Part shown: one piece after another, positions 35,431 through 48,164 of the stretch
Layout of the letters: every line of letters begins with the position of its first letter
How positions within the stretch are numbered: the stretch's first letter is position 1
Assembly (NCBI RefSeq): GCF_918797505.1
Contig: NC_092802.1
Span: 17,009,883 to 17,073,882 of the forward strand
Direction of reading: 5' to 3'
From: Bemisia tabaci
Taxonomy: Eukaryota; Arthropoda; Insecta; Hemiptera; Aleyrodidae
Length of the DNA stretch: 64,000 nucleotides
Made by a program: the position numbers and the translations under genes
The notes under the pieces: model-generated
Database searches by the model: none
What the model was told of the DNA's origin: nothing
What the model saw: only the letters and a program-made list of their open reading frames with translations

Positions 35431-38083
35431 TTGTGAACTCCCCATTATTCCATTTACCCTTCCACCCTTATTATCCTCCCCCGGCGTTCCCTCCGCAGCG
35501 CCCCCGCTCTCTTCCGTTCGACCCCCTCCCCGCATACGTCACCATTTTTTTACTCTTTAATCTTTGCCTCCACCTTTCCAGTGCTTCCAACTTTTCATCC
35601 AATTTTTTTCCTTGGGGTTTCCCAACGTTTTCCATAGCTTCCTCCGTCGTGTCACTCCTTCGCGGAGGGATGACGAGGACGCGGGGCGGGCTGTAATGAG
35701 CCTCGGTTGAACTTTAATTTTTTCCCCTCCTCGAAATTACGACTGACTAATCAAACAGTCAAAAGTTTCCCGCGCTGAAGTTTGAAGTTTTCCCGGAAAA
35801 AGCGAGGACAGGGAATTTTCAACTTCGGACAGGTGAGTGCACCCCTATTTCACTCCGGTGAAATTGGAATTACTCGGATTTCGACGAAATTTGCGGTGCG
35901 CTCTGAAAGTTGGTATTGTCTCACGAAGCTTTGCACAGAGCGCAGAAATTGCGATTTCGCCATGGCTTTTGAGAGAAGTTTTGCCGACAGAAATTGATTT
36001 CTTAAGAGGAAAGGAAAAGTAACCGAGGTCAAGTCAGGACAAACGATGGTCTTAAAATATGAATGCAGGAGTAAAACTGAGATTTAATTTTGGAGAAGCA
36101 ACTAAAAGTTTCTTTTTAGTTTTAATGTGAATATTCAAAGCCCCGCATGCCATGACCATATTTTTGTCACTCCTTGCTTTTAGTTAGCCATAAAAACACG
36201 TTGATTTTATACCTTATTTTTTTTTCAATTTCTTTTCCTTTTCAGAAATTACTTTTCACTCTTCAAAAATAAATCATAGGAAAAAACTTAGACTTCGGGA
36301 TTCGCTACTCTATAAATTACGTTACCTATAAACGGGCAGTTTTAATGAAAATCAGTCTAACCATATTACCCGTGGTATAATTACCAATAATATTTAATTT
36401 TTTATAACAAGAAGCTTGTAGCGACGACGCCTGCCTTGAAATATTTTCTTCTGGGTATATTCTTCCTATCGTAGGGAAAATTCTTGGATTGTTTGAAGCA
36501 TCATTTTGCCCATTATAATGAATTTTAAAAATAAAATCAAGAGAGAAAATTGGACGACATGATTAACCATCAACTCACGAACCAGTAGACTCTAAGCGAA
36601 CTTGCCACTCAATATTACGTACCGCTGACTGCAAAAAAAAAAAAAAAAAAAAAAAAAACCTCCATAACAAAATGAGCCGAGGGAGGGAAGAACGAGGAAA
36701 CTAGCCTAATGTAGTCGAAAAATTGAAATAGCTTCAAAGTTGCCTTGAATGCTAAAATGCTAAAAAGAGAGAGCTTAAATTCAATCGACGCCAAATTAAG
36801 GTGGGCCCCCACTAAGTTTCACGAAAGTTTTGAGGTTTTTTTTTTATAAGTGAGCAAGTTATTTTTTCCGCTTTATGTATTGCGAAACATTTTTCTCTGA
36901 TTAGTTCTCAAAGGCATCGGAAACGGATCTCACAAACCTGCTCCTTGAGATTGATCAATCACACAGGGTCTCGTAAATGTCTCGTTACGGCGCTAGGGGA
37001 TATAAAACGCCTGCCGATTTCAGCGATGCAATACCACACTCAGCGCGTGGTAGAAATTAGTCTATACAACACAAACTTTTAGCTCACCATTCAAATTGGA
37101 ATTTTTGAATTAAATTACATTGTTTCTTTATTGCGCTTTGCAAGGGCTCATGCATGTTTGATGATCAGGCTATATCATTGACGATCTTTGGAAGATGGTA
37201 ATCACGTTTTTTCTCTTTTCAAAACCATCATAAGTATTTGATGATTCTATAAATGCACTCATGATGCAGGCTGCCTCGCTCAGAATCGATTGTTTTGCAT
37301 ACATTCAGGGTGAGCACTGCTGCTAACTTGCCAAAAACATTATAGACGAATTTATTAATTGAGGGAAGAAAATAAAAAAACAACTGGACACAATTTGAAT
37401 TTTATGATCCTTTCCCCATTCCTCCTTGCTTCTGATGAAAATTTTTTAAAATTCAGCATTGCTCAGCAAGGAAAAGTATGAAAAACCTAACCATTTAAGC
37501 TGTGTAAGATTGTAAAATGAACAAAAAATATGGCCGAACGAAATGAAAGGGGGGTTTTCCACTTGGTAATGTTTGTGTATGTTTTATCTCATTGTTCAAC
37601 ACATTTCAAATGAGCTGCTTAGCTTTGTATACTTAAATCTAGGCGAGCACCCCTGAATTATTTTGTAGAAAAAGTGAAAAAGTAAAAAAAAAGTTAAAAA
37701 AAAAAATGTCACGATGAATGAAAGTTGGGTTTGCGAGGAAAATTAAAAATAAAATCTAAATTCCTGTCGCCGCATTTCTACATAAAATTCTTAGAGCATA
37801 CAAAATAACACAGTGCGCTTGTTAAAAGTGTTAATTTCGCACTGTATAAGAGTGATTTACTCCACATAAGAGGAATAGATTTCGCCACGTTTTTATATCA
37901 TTCGGTTCCCTGGGGGAAAATGACTCCGGGGTGAAAAGCACGCCGGATTCCGGATTCCGTCCTGAGATTTTTCAGGGCGAATGGTTGGCAATCAAAAAAA
38001 TTGGATACACAGCATTACATGTTTAAGGTCAAACCTAAAGTGTTCTTCAGCCCGCACGACTTCTTGCATCCGCAACTTCAATA
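35431..38083. other. Intergenic DNA, no gene recognised
   Basis: C/T-rich to about 35700, then AT-rich. A 26-A run lies near 36633-36658. No domain-bearing frame. Confidence 0.5.
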
Positions 38084-38494
38084 CTGCCGTGCTATGGGAA
38101 ACAGTAGCGTGGCGTGCTTTGCGATGTATCGATTGTTATGCCATTTAAATCTATGGTAAAGAATCGATTATTAAGGTGTTCGCTGTGAACACCCTATTTA
38201 TCGATCCTTTTCCATAGGTTTAAATGGCTTAACAATCAATATACCGCAAATCTTGCCACGTCTCTAAAGGGAAAACACCGTATGAGTATTCAGACGTTGT
38301 CAAATTTTCTGTAACAAATCACGAATTTTCGAGTAAATGAAGAAATTCTCCTTTTTCGGTTTTCCAGAGAATTCTATCTGAAATATCCGAGAATTTCGAG
38401 AAAAAATATGCATAAATTTCTTCGAAAATAAATATTTTCTGAGAGGAAATTTTGCAACATTCGAATGCTCATACGGCGTTCTTCCCCAGTACGG
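38084..38494. mobile_element. TA-flanked MITE, family I copy, containing a J element
   Basis: CTGCCGTGCT at 38084 and the inverted partner near 38490, with GCCGTATGAG-type and CATACGGCGTTCTT subterminal repeats. A family J copy sits just inside the left end. Confidence 0.8.
38102..38266. mobile_element. hAT-type palindromic MITE, family J copy 3, nested in I
   Basis: About 165 bp, CAGTAGCGTGGCG start. Flanks ATGGGAAA/AAGGGAAA agree at 7 of 8. It interrupts the left end of the I element. Confidence 0.85.
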
Positions 38495-39369
38495 TAAAAT
38501 AAGCCACAGTGGCGTGCTACGCCGTAACAAACGGAGGTGCATGGCGGGAAATCAGGGGCACAGGGCAGGAGACAACCCGCATCTTAGGGGGGAGCTAAAC
38601 AAAGTTAATGTCTCCAGGGGTGTTGCCGCGTAATTAATGCGTGAGCAGTTGCCGAATCTCATCGGAAAAACCGACGCTGACGTCCCCTCAGCGCTCTAGT
38701 TGGCAACGCAGCGTGTAATTTCTTGCGTCAGTCAAGACGACTAATTTCGGGGCTTTTTGCTCCCCTTCCTCCATCGCCATCCCCCCTGTCCGATTAACGA
38801 TGGCTTTCTGTCGCTTCGAATAGTTGTCGTTGTTGACTTGTTGCGAGGGGGGGGGGGGGGGGGTTGGAATTCTGACAAGATTTTGGGGAGTGCGCGCGCA
38901 AAGCTCGTTTCGATAAGCGAGAAATTCGGAACTTTTGTCCGGAGATTAACCATCAGGGTTTTGTAGGACGAAGACGAGATCTATAAATGTAGGGATTGAC
39001 CCCTTTGGGAATAGGATATTTTTGGTTTGCGGTCGCTTTTCGATGCCAAAGTCAAGTTTTCAATAAAAGAAATCAAGGGCCTCCAGAGTAGTATTTACAG
39101 TCGTTTCTCATTAACGGTTCCTCCCTAAGGGAACTCCTACATTGGTGAGGCTCTACGCAATCTTTTTCGCGAAATTTCTGAAATCTTTACCGCAAAAGAA
39201 TAAAAGAAAATCCACCCTACGAGAGTTCAAAAACGAATTTTGTAGGTGCATTTTTTCGTTATTCAAGGATCTACAGGACGTAGGAACTCGGTGAAAAATC
39301 CAACCACCTAGGATTTTGTAAGCTGCGCGAACCCTGAAACCGTCACCTAATCCAAAGGCTGGAGGAGTG

Positions 39370-39425
<56 letters not shown>

Positions 39426-40000
39426 AGGAGGAAGCAGTCACCATTTTTGCAGCCGGCAATAAATAAAAAGTCCGCTGAATTTTCCGCACGAATGGAGTTT
39501 TCCTCCCAGCTTTTTCCCGCTTGTTTCGTTCTATTGCCGTGCTGGGCAAAAACCGCGAAAATGCAAATAGTTTCCATTAAAACTTACGTGGCTTTATTAA
39601 ATGGAGTAGTCCTGCCTCACGAGAGGAAAAGAGGCCGAAAATATTCGGTAAAAAACGACTTGTCAAAATAACCATCAGATAGAATCAGGTGACTCCAGGA
39701 AAGTGTTAAAATTTTTCCCAACAGAGGTCAAACATACTTTTTTCATTCTTCCGGCACAATGCCTTTGATTCTTTTTTTAGATGGGTAGGAGGGGAGTTAA
39801 AGTTCTGAAACTTAATTTCCTGATGCATTCCTCTGTTGATGATGATGAAAACCCACCTAATAATCTTTCCCTTTTAGTTACGCATAACAAGATATTTTTG
39901 CACTTTTTTAAATGTCCATTCTGTGAGAAGCTAAATTCAGAATTTGATCCGAAAAAAAGGACTTCGTCTAAAAAAAAATCTAAAATGAGTTTTTAATACC
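38495..40000. other. Intergenic DNA with long homopolymers
   Basis: No gene recognised. Contains a G run at about 38847-38861 and a 45-A run at about 39380-39424. The poly-F frames opposite the A run are artefacts. Confidence 0.5.
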
Positions 40001-40242
40001 GCCGCGCGGTGGATCGAGTCAACGGGAGAGGTCGGACAAAATTTGGAAACTTTAAATGCTTATATCTCCGTTTATACAAAATGTTGAGGTTTTAAAAGTG
40101 GTTCCATTGGTTTCCTCGTGACATATTCTGTCAGACACGCCCCTTGATTTAAAATATGACGAAATAAACATCAAATGTGCAGTTTTAGTTAAAAAGTTCA
40201 TGTCCGCACCCTCTCGAATTTACTCGATCCACTGTGCGCCGC
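40001..40242. mobile_element. Family A inverted-repeat element, uninterrupted copy
   Basis: GCGCGGTGGATCGAGTCAAC at the left and ACTCGATCCACTGTGCGCC at the right, with GAGAGGTCGGACA near the left and the related TGTCCGCACCCTCTC near the right. About 235 bp: the simple form of the 134-688 element. Confidence 0.85.
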
Positions 40243-40758
40243 TTGAAGAGTAATCAACCATGGGGGCCCCTCAGCTTTAATGCCACCAAAAAATTGCAGA
40301 GAGCAGGATATTTTGAGATCTTCAATAGCCGACAATCGAAAAACCCATGGAAACTAACCTAAGTGATCTCAAAAAAGTTCATTTAAAGTTGTTTAAAGGC
40401 GAATTTTCGCGAGTGGATTTGGTCGACTTTCAACCAGATCGGCAGGGTACAAACCTAAGGAGAAGCACGCTCTGATGCCGTCAAGAACTAAACTCATTGT
40501 CAGCTGCTTGATGAATTTCGGCCAACGCTTGCATCCATTCACTTTTCAACCACTTTCACAATTTTTGATTAAATTTTGGATTTTGGATGTGGTCGTCATT
40601 GTTGCCAGTATGAAAATCAAATGTTGTAAGCGCGCCATCGCCCGGAGGGAAGTTCGTTCTGTTGCGAAACGGATGTTGGCAGTAAGTTAAAAACTTCAAC
40701 TAAATCCACTCGCGAAAATTTGCCTTACTACGAAGTTTTTAAGGCTCACGAAAAAATT
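40243..40758. other. Intergenic DNA, no gene recognised
   Basis: No supported feature. Confidence 0.45.
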
Positions 40759-41356
40759 CACTGAAAAAATAGTGAAGTTAATTTGGACGTAGTTCTACCA
40801 AACAGACCTATGTGAAGTGAGAAATGTGGGGTGTGCTCTAGAAAGCTGGATAAGAAGCAATGTAAAAGTGGGCGTGGTTCCTTTTGAAGACTTGGAAAAG
40901 CGGGATGTTGCATTCTATCAAACAGACCTATGTGCAACTGAATGCGGAACTCATGAGCCGCGGGCATGGCAAGAGAGCCTTGTGCACAGGGCTCACGAGT
41001 TAAAGCGCCCCGACGACCATCTCCCCGTCGTTCGAGTGCGCACTCTCATTGCCGCTGACGTCACTGGCGCACAATTATTCCCATTTACTCTTACGCAAAG
41101 AGAACTAACGAGCACACCCCACATTTCTCACCTCCACATAGGTCTCTTTGGTAGAATTACGTCCATTTAACATTCTGGATGTAGGAAAAGTGTGCGAGTA
41201 CTTAAAAAATTCTGAATTACCCGACACAACAGTTAGTTTTACATCCTGGCGCTGCTAAAGTGACTGCTACAGCGGATAATTCAGCATTTTATAAGTTCTC
41301 GCACACTTTTTTTTACAACCAGAATGTTAAATCAACTTCACTTTTTTTTCGGTGTT
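40759..41356. mobile_element. CACTG-ended palindromic element (N) containing element M
   Basis: The outer arms start CACTGAAAAAATAGTGAAGTT and continue, after the insert, into AACATTCTGG...GTGTGCGAG; the right arm is the complement, ending at about 41355. Family M (40786-41168, ends GGACGTA, subterminal CTACCAAACAGACCTATG) interrupts the left arm, flanked by ATTT. The M interior holds a CRE (41056-41063). Confidence 0.75.
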
Positions 41357-41940
41357 GAGTCACGCCTTACCGTCAAAGGAGCAACGAATGGACACCCCTG
41401 AATCCTACAGAACACCGAAGCCATCCGAAGCTCAACTTAGTTCAAGTAAAAGAAATATTTTAACTCACACTTTCATAAGACTCGATAAGATTCATTTTTA
41501 AACGAAAATCCAGAATATTCTGAATTCACTGTAACAGTGAATTTAAGTTCTTCAATTATCATCCTTTAACGCGAGAAAATGCCGCTGCAGCTTTACTCAA
41601 AGCAGCTGCCTAATCGTTTCCTCGGAAAACGTTAGTTTCTCTCCGCTTGGCTCGGTCCAAAAGCTCTGAGAGTTCAATATTGAAGATGTGATGCGAGTAT
41701 ATCGTCTTGAGTTCTCAGAATTACTCGATTGAAGAAATATATTTTCCCGAACCCAGCAGCTTACAAAAAAGAACAAATTGAACTCGCTTTGATGAGCAAG
41801 ACAGCGCGAACCCTATTGTAGTCCACGATAAAGAAACTTAAGTTCAGTGACCCTAATCTGACCCCTGGGAGCGTGTTGTTTTGAAGTAAGAACTCGCCTA
41901 GCGTAAAAAAATTAGTACACTAATCAAGTAAAACATAATG
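41357..41940. other. Intergenic DNA, no gene recognised
   Basis: No supported feature. Confidence 0.45.
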
Positions 41941-41977
41941 AAATATGAGTCAAATGGTCACCGATAAGTATGCATTG

Positions 41978-42300
41978 TTTCTTGCTCGTTCCAACCAGTT
42001 CGCCTTCAATATCTCGATAGGCAATGTGAGCAGCTTGGGAGCAAGCATAGTCGCTCGTAGCAATTTGGCCATGCTCACTTGGTTTATTCATAGCCATAGC
42101 GGCTCCGTGCTTCACTTACATTGTTTCTAATTTGTTTCAACCAATTCGCCTTCAATATTTTGATAGGCAATGTAAATGGCCTGGGATCTGTCGCCGTATT
42201 TCGGCATTCTTGCTAAGGCAAGTTCGCCTTCAGTATCAAGTTAGGCAATGTGTGCGGTTCGGGAGTAGTAATAGTTGCTTGCAGCAGTTTTGTAATTTGA
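41978..42300. repeat. Family Q repeat, three degenerate units
   Basis: CGCCTTCAATATCTCGATAGG...CAATGTGAGC-type units begin near 41980, 42130 and 42220, matching 27090-27320. Confidence 0.6.
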
Positions 42301-42304
42301 ACAT

Positions 42305-42376
42305 ATTTATGCTAAAAGGAACTATGTGCATAGGGATTGCGTGAAACATAGTTCCTTTTAGCATAAATACGTCCAT
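42305..42376. repeat. Short perfect hairpin related to family M
   Basis: TATTTATGCTAAAAGGAACT at 42305 pairs exactly with AGTTCCTTTTAGCATAAATA at about 42350, with a loop of about 25 bases. Confidence 0.8.
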
Positions 42377-42894
42377 TTAATCGGTATTAAGTTTAGCATT
42401 AGCGGACTGATGCCACTTTCCTTCTCACAATGTTCAGCACCCATTCTGATAGAGTTGACTTCGATGATTTGTTCGGAAAATATGATACGCATGGAGTTAA
42501 AGTTGCTTGGAACATGTTAGCCCGGTTCAGACGGACAATCCTATGAAAAGTATCCCATTTCAGTCATGAACGTTTTATTCGTGAAATGTGTGATGAAAAA
42601 TCTCACTTGTCACCTACACTAATAGAAAATAACTGTTTTCACGAATTATCACAATTAAAATTGTGCTATTCAATGAAGCTTCATTTCAGCTTTTCAGCTA
42701 TTACTACTTAAAATGTCACGACTGTCACTGTCATAATTGTCAGGTTACACTGTTTACGGCTTCATAATTTTTTTTGATCAGATGAAATGTTCCAATTTTT
42801 CTACTAATTTCATCGAAAATACTTGTAGTTGAATGAACTGGCTCGCCGCGCAGCTCCTTGGATTGCTCTGACGTCATTGGCGCTTTATAATTCC

Positions 42895-42980
42895 GATTCA
42901 CCCTTAAATTACGGCCCTAGAACTAACGAGTACACCCCATATTTCCCACCCGCAAATAGTTCCGTTTGGTAGGAATACGT
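42895..42980. mobile_element. Partial family M element
   Basis: AGAACTAACGAGTACACCCC then CCGTTTGGTAGGAATACGTCC, the right third of the M copy at 40786-41168. Confidence 0.6.
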
Positions 42981-43180
42981 CCACTTTATCGCCTTCGAAG
43001 GCTCGGAATCTGAAATCGGAAGGAACCAACTGGAACATCTCGGGCTGAGAGTCTACGTGCGTCGGGCCCGGGCGGCGCACAGTGAATCGAGTCAATCAGA
43101 GAAGTCGGACACGAAATTTCAATAAAATTGTAAATTTTTATGTTCAACTCGTCAAATTTTGATTTTTAAGGGGTGGTTCT

Positions 43181-43878
43181 TAGAGTACCTGTATACTGCC
43201 GTGCTGAGGAAAAACGCCGTATGAGCCTTCGAGCGTTGCCAAATTTCCCTTGAAAAATCACTAATTTTCGAGAAAATGTGTGAATATTTTTCTTCCAATT
43301 TATCGGGTAATTTTGTTCGTGATTTGATCCAAAACGTCTGAAAATTCAGGGAATAACATTGATAATTTTCTTCATAAATAAACAGTTTGTCGGAGGAGAT
43401 TTGGCAACTCCCGAATGTTCATACGGCGTTTTTCCTTAGCACGGCAGTATACGGGAAAGTATTGCCATCTCAGCGCCGTTCTCTGATCGGTTCGTCAGTT
43501 TTAGGTTATCATGGAGCTCCCAAGTTGGACCAATGTAAACCCGACCCAGAGGAATACGTATTATCGGCTGAGAAATGAATGATGATCACACTCAATTAAT
43601 TTTCGGGAAAAATGTCCATTAAAGGTCGATCCGAACTCAATTCAGAAGTTGATCATAAAATAAATTCCTTCACATCCAAAATCTCGTCTAGAACTTTGTA
43701 CAACTTTGTCGTAATCTTGTTTTTTTACATCGGGCCAAACTAGGAGCGGAGGAGCTGGGGTTTGTTTACATTGGGCCAACTTTGGGGCTCCATGATAGCC
43801 GACCAATCAGAGAGCGGCGCGCTTTTCACGTAGTAAAATGATTGAGATGGCGATACTCTCCCGTGTTCAGGTACTCTA
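43181..43878. mobile_element. Family H element interrupted by I
   Basis: TAGAGTACCTGTATAC and inverse GTTCAGGTACTCTA. Interior matches 50097-50535 (GCCATCTCAGCGCCGTTCTC, ATCATGGAGCTCC). The I element is inserted at its GTATAC. Confidence 0.82.
43196..43447. mobile_element. TA-flanked MITE, family I, nested in H
   Basis: 252 bp, ends CTGCCGTGCTGAGGAAAAA and inverse, TA on both sides (43194-43195, 43448-43449). Excision in silico restores CCTGTATACGGG, matching intact H. Confidence 0.88.
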
Positions 43879-43915
43879 GTCAGTGGTTCTGAGGGAAAAT
43901 TTCACTGGAGTCCCT

Positions 43916-44222
43916 TTAAACTGAGAGTCAAGACAATATTGTGAATCCATTTCTGATCGGTTCCCGTATTTTAGGCCTTCACGGTGTCACAAACGGGAAT
44001 AAAGATTACATTTTCACCGATTGCAAAGATTTTAATCTGGAATGGACCAGGGAATTACGGATTTGGCAAGAGGAACAAACGGAATTAGAGAAGGAACGGA
44101 GAAAGGAATTTGAGAATGGGCCGATCAAAGATTACGAAAAACGTTCAATTTGTGTAATCTTTATTCCCGTTTGTGACTCCATGAGGGGGTGTTGTCTTGA
44201 CTCTCAGTATAAAGGGACTCTA
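43916..44222. mobile_element. hAT-type MITE, family C copy 3
   Basis: 307 bp, ends TGGAGTCCC/GGGACTCTA, perfect 8-bp duplication AATTTCAC (43908-43915, 44223-44230). Confidence 0.93.
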
Positions 44223-44345
44223 AATTTCACGAGGAAACCAATGGAACCACTTTCAGAACCCCAAAGTTTTGTATAAACGGAGTTACGAGCTTTTAAATTT
44301 TCGAAATTTTGTCCGACCTCTCCTCTAGTCTCGATCCACTGTGCG

Positions 44346-44640
44346 GCGTCCTCGGCGCACGAGAGCGAGCTAGCGCAACTTGGCCGGAGCTCTCACGGCG
44401 ACCGACGAGAGCCCGCTCGCAAGCTCACACGAGCCGAGGAGACGGGCACGAGGCAGCATGCTCGACTGCGCGCCGCTCGACGGCTCCGGCTCTCGGGGCC
44501 GGGGCCGAAGATGCCGGAGAGCCGCGCCGTCAGGGCCACCGAGTCGCCGCCGCCCGCCGACGCGCCATCGCTCCTTCCATTTTCCGCCCAGCTCCCAGAA
44601 GATCGTCCTAGACAAACTACGGTATATACTCGCGTATTTT
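44346..44640. other. CpG-rich block, possible promoter, no gene recognised
   Basis: Sharp GC and CpG rise directly after the end of the A element. Open frames on both strands (up to 100 residues, Arg/Ala/Ser-rich) look compositional. Confidence 0.35.
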
Positions 44641-44694
44641 CCATCACAAAATGAAGATGATCAAAGATTTTAGTGAAGAGACATTATTTTTTGT

Positions 44695-45182
44695 AGAGTA
44701 CCTTTATAGGGAGAGAACGGAAAATTTAGAGATTAGGTCTCACTAGGGGGCAACGCCCCCTGGCCGCTCCACGACCCAACCCCCACGTCGTAAATTTGTT
44801 TCAAGAACTGAGAGGGTAGGACCGAAGGCATGAACCATCTGGGCCCCAGAGTGTTTTTATATTTTGGTAAAATGAAGTTCCCAGCTGACTCTGGATGGTT
44901 GATTTTTTTTAGATTTTTCTCGATAATTCGACCAATTGTAAACATTATATGGACAAAAAGCTTCAGCATAACCATTTTAGCTCGCCCCTTCATCATGACG
45001 AATTTCAAGTTCAAAGGATCAATATTAGTCACGAAATAGGCAATGATAGATTTGCAGATTTTTCGCAATAACTCGGCTAAAAATGAAAAATTCAAAAAAA
45101 GGAGATCGCGCTGTGCTACAGCACATAAGGTGTCACAACTCCGTAAAATTTCCATACTCTCGCCCTAACGGTAACTTCAGGA
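44695..45182. mobile_element. Possible inverted-repeat element, family T
   Basis: AGTACCTTTATAGGGAGAG at the left resembles the inverse of CTCTCGCCCTAACGGTAAC at the right, followed inward by GGAAAATTT on each side. The 140-residue - strand frame inside has no recognisable motif. Confidence 0.45.
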
Positions 45183-45327
45183 CAGCGCGGAACAGATCTC
45201 GACAGTTTTAGGGCTTACGATTTTATAATAAAGTAAGATGTTTCATCGGGTCATGTAGCTATGTAGCTCTTGTGGCCCAAAAGGGCAGCCGACCTATGTA
45301 CTCGAATTATCCAGTGGTACCAAGTTT

Positions 45328-45578
45328 CACAATGGAGATGTTGAATGTGTAAGGAATTTGCGATTTGACTATTGATTCTTCTGTAAAAGTTCGCGAGAAA
45401 CTCGATGGTGCCACCGGTTTTCTCTGAAATCAACTCCCAAGCTCAAAAAAAGCTCTCAAGTTGAGGCCAAAATGAAGCGGATATTCCACGCTATCCTGAG
45501 AGTCCACCTCTACATCAAGACAAACTCTCTATGCAAAGATAGGGAGCCAATATATTGACAGGGCTGCCGTGTTTTCAG
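45328..45578. mobile_element. Half copy of foldback family K
   Basis: Matches the left arm of the K element at 59984 (AATGGAGATGTTG ... CTACATCAAGACAAACTCTC) but lacks the second arm. Confidence 0.8.
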
Positions 45579-46293
45579 TTGTCTTTCTAACAATGCTCAT
45601 TGTAGATTCCAGGTTCCATCTCCTTTTCTAGTTATAGTTACTCGATTAGATTTGTTTAGTGAAAAATAGTCCGGGACCAACACACTTTTTACCAAAAAAG
45701 CAACATTTTAAGTTTGGCTTGAAACGAAGGGGGGACCTGAAATCCACCCCGAGAATTGTCAGAGCATGACGATTCTTCTATCTCTGTAAAACCTCGTAGT
45801 CATGAGATTGGTTCTCTATTTTCGTTATAATTCTACCTATGATTTCCCCCTACATCAGAATGTAAGTAAAGAAGAAGAAAACACCCAAGGCGTGGCTGTG
45901 GAGATGGATACGTGCGATTCTACCTACCAACTTCCAAACTGGAGGAGGGAAGGGGGACACCTCGACTGCACCGCGATTAAGTATGCAATCGGGAGTGGAG
46001 AGGAATAAAATTTGATACCGACCGGTGCAATTTTTTCCTCCTTTCTTGGCGAGGGCCGCGGAGAGGACGACGACGCCGCTGAAACAGTCCTTGCTCCGGA
46101 GGAAACAAGAAGAGCCGGCTCATTTTCTTCTTTTTCTTTCCCTCATTTTCCTTTTCCTTGCATTTTTACGACTTGCTGGCGTTATAACTCAGCGACGAAT
46201 ATTACTCAAGTCCGCGGAATCGTCACATCCATCCTCGTTATGCCACGTCCGCCGCTCGGTGCGTCCAATCAGAGGATATTCTGGAAATTTCTC
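45579..46293. other. Intergenic DNA, no gene recognised
   Basis: A 68-residue frame at 45802-46008 is polar and unmatched. No supported gene. Confidence 0.4.
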
Positions 46294-47758
46294 TAATGGA
46301 CCACTAGACAAGGTACGAAGTTTCGCATTCTGATACATTTTTCTTGACCAAAATGTAACGAAAAACATGATTCGAGCAGCAAAAATTAACGAAATCGACT
46401 CTTAACCAAGGTCCAAGATATTAAATGTTACTTGACGCGTGAAGTCAAACCTCCCGCTCATGAAAACACAATGGTCTACGTACTTTAGATGGCAACTGAA
46501 CGTCGCCGTGGCAGTCTCTGCGATGCGAAAATATGACAATTTCAATCTTGACGCTTTGGCTCAGCTATAGCAAATTGTTTACACTTTGAACAATAGAGAG
46601 TGGGAAATGAACAGTGTTATAGTGTTATAGATTGAGAAACCTGCCAAAACCTTTGTAGTGCGCTATTTGACTTACGTAGAGTATTGTGTTTCTTGTGACC
46701 AGGCAATTCAAATTTCCTGCAACCAATGTAAAATTAAAACGTTATAATATCTTAGTCAGGGCCGGATTCGCCTACTTGCCGCCCATGGGCCGCCTATATT
46801 TTGCCGCCCCCTTCTCATTCGTTTTGAAACTCGATATAAACCATCATATGAACGTGTCAGCGGGGAGGGGTGCATAAGACGCATTTAATCGTGTTGAACA
46901 CATTTTTTGGGAAAGCCCTGTCAACACTACTAGCAAAAGTTCACGAAACTTTGCCCGGAAGTTAAGTTTCGTAAATCTATCTCTGTGTGGACAATGCCTT
47001 CCATTCATAAGAAATGAAAGAACAAACATAAATATGGTTGAATAATTTTAACTTCCACCGTCGCACCGCGCTGGCCGTGCTATGTTTGGCGCAATGCGTG
47101 AAGTATTCACGCAGTCTTGAAGGCGCTATGCGTTTCACGCTGACCGCACTGTGTTTGGCGCAATGCGTGAAGTATTCATGCATTCTTGTAGGCGCTATCC
47201 GTTTCACGCTGACCGCAATGACCGCACTGTGTTTGATGCGATGCGTGAAGTATTCGTGCAGTCTTATGGGCGCTAATATGTGATACATGCCGATCGTCGC
47301 GCCGAGGGCTTCTCCTTTTCATCTCAAGTCCTCGTTATCATTTCTCTCTAAGTCGCGCCGTTCTAGGCCAAATTGTTTGTTTGGTCTCTCTCTTAACTCG
47401 ACTTATTGAAGGTGCTGTCTCTTGTATCACTAAGAGACGACAAAATTAGAAATTACTCTACTCTCAGGAAATGAGAGATTTTGTCGCCTTTTCTCGTTTT
47501 TAATTTTGTTTTTATAGATCCGATTTTTTTTATACCTACACTTTAAAAAATTGCAAATTTTTGCCGCCCCTCAGATTTGCCGCCATGGACCGCGGCCCAT
47601 GTGGCCACCCCCTTAATCCGGCCCTGGTTCTAACTAAGAATCTTAGTTAGGAGTTGATCTTAGTAATTTTTGATGCAAGAATCGTGTTCTACGTAAAATT
47701 CTGGTTAAGAACCATGTATCAAAATCCTTAAATTCGTATCTTGTCTGGTGGTCCATTA
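46294..47758. mobile_element. Inverted-repeat element, family F, containing D
   Basis: TAATGGACCACTAGACAAGG at the left, inverted CTTGTCTGGTGGTCCATTA at the right. A complete D element occupies the middle. TA at both edges may be the target site. Confidence 0.78.
46757..47626 (-). mobile_element. hAT-type element, family D copy 3, nested in F
   Basis: 870 bp in the opposite orientation to D2, CAGGGCCGG at both ends, with two to three CACTGTGTTTGGCGCAATGC-type subrepeats. No clean 8-bp duplication. Confidence 0.88.
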
Positions 47759-48160
47759 TACGTAGCTCGCGGTTGCCAATTGTGGGCTTAACAGTTCTGC
47801 CGTGATAGCGGAAAAGGCCATAAATGCGAAAATGAAGTTATTTGAAGGGTACCATGTTGACACTTAGGCTGTCTTGCCTAACACTACCTAACATGAAAAT
47901 TAATAATACCCTTTTTATGTACTTGAAATAAAATCGTTCGAATTTTAATAACCCAAACGATACTTCTATAAGAGTCTTTCGCATGATTGGTGGCAATTTA
48001 ATAAAGAACGGTGAGTTCTTTCAACGAAATTTTCCGGCCAGACGCTTCTGCGCCTATTTTCTCAAAAAAATTGTTTCGCACTTACTGCTCTCTTCGTTAT
48101 CATGGCAGAACAGATCCTTTCTCTCCGCAGGCCGATTCGTTGCGTTAATTGAACGAAATG
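47759..48160. other. Intergenic DNA, no gene recognised
   Basis: No supported feature. Confidence 0.45.
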
Positions 48161-48164
48161 GAAA

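Larger units (their letters stand above)
43078..44345. mobile_element. Family A element carrying nested H, I and C insertions
   Basis: CACAGTGAATCGAGTCAATC at 43078 and the inverted CTCGATCCACTGTG ending at about 44345 are one A element whose arms resume after each insert (GTGGTTCT before H and again after it; AATTTCAC on both sides of C). Confidence 0.78.

Noticed and set aside
39343..39577. ORFs with long phenylalanine runs
   Set aside because: Translation of the 45-base A homopolymer.
44309..44673. 80-100-residue ORFs in the CpG block after family A
   Set aside because: Open on both strands in several frames; Arg/Ala-rich composition only.
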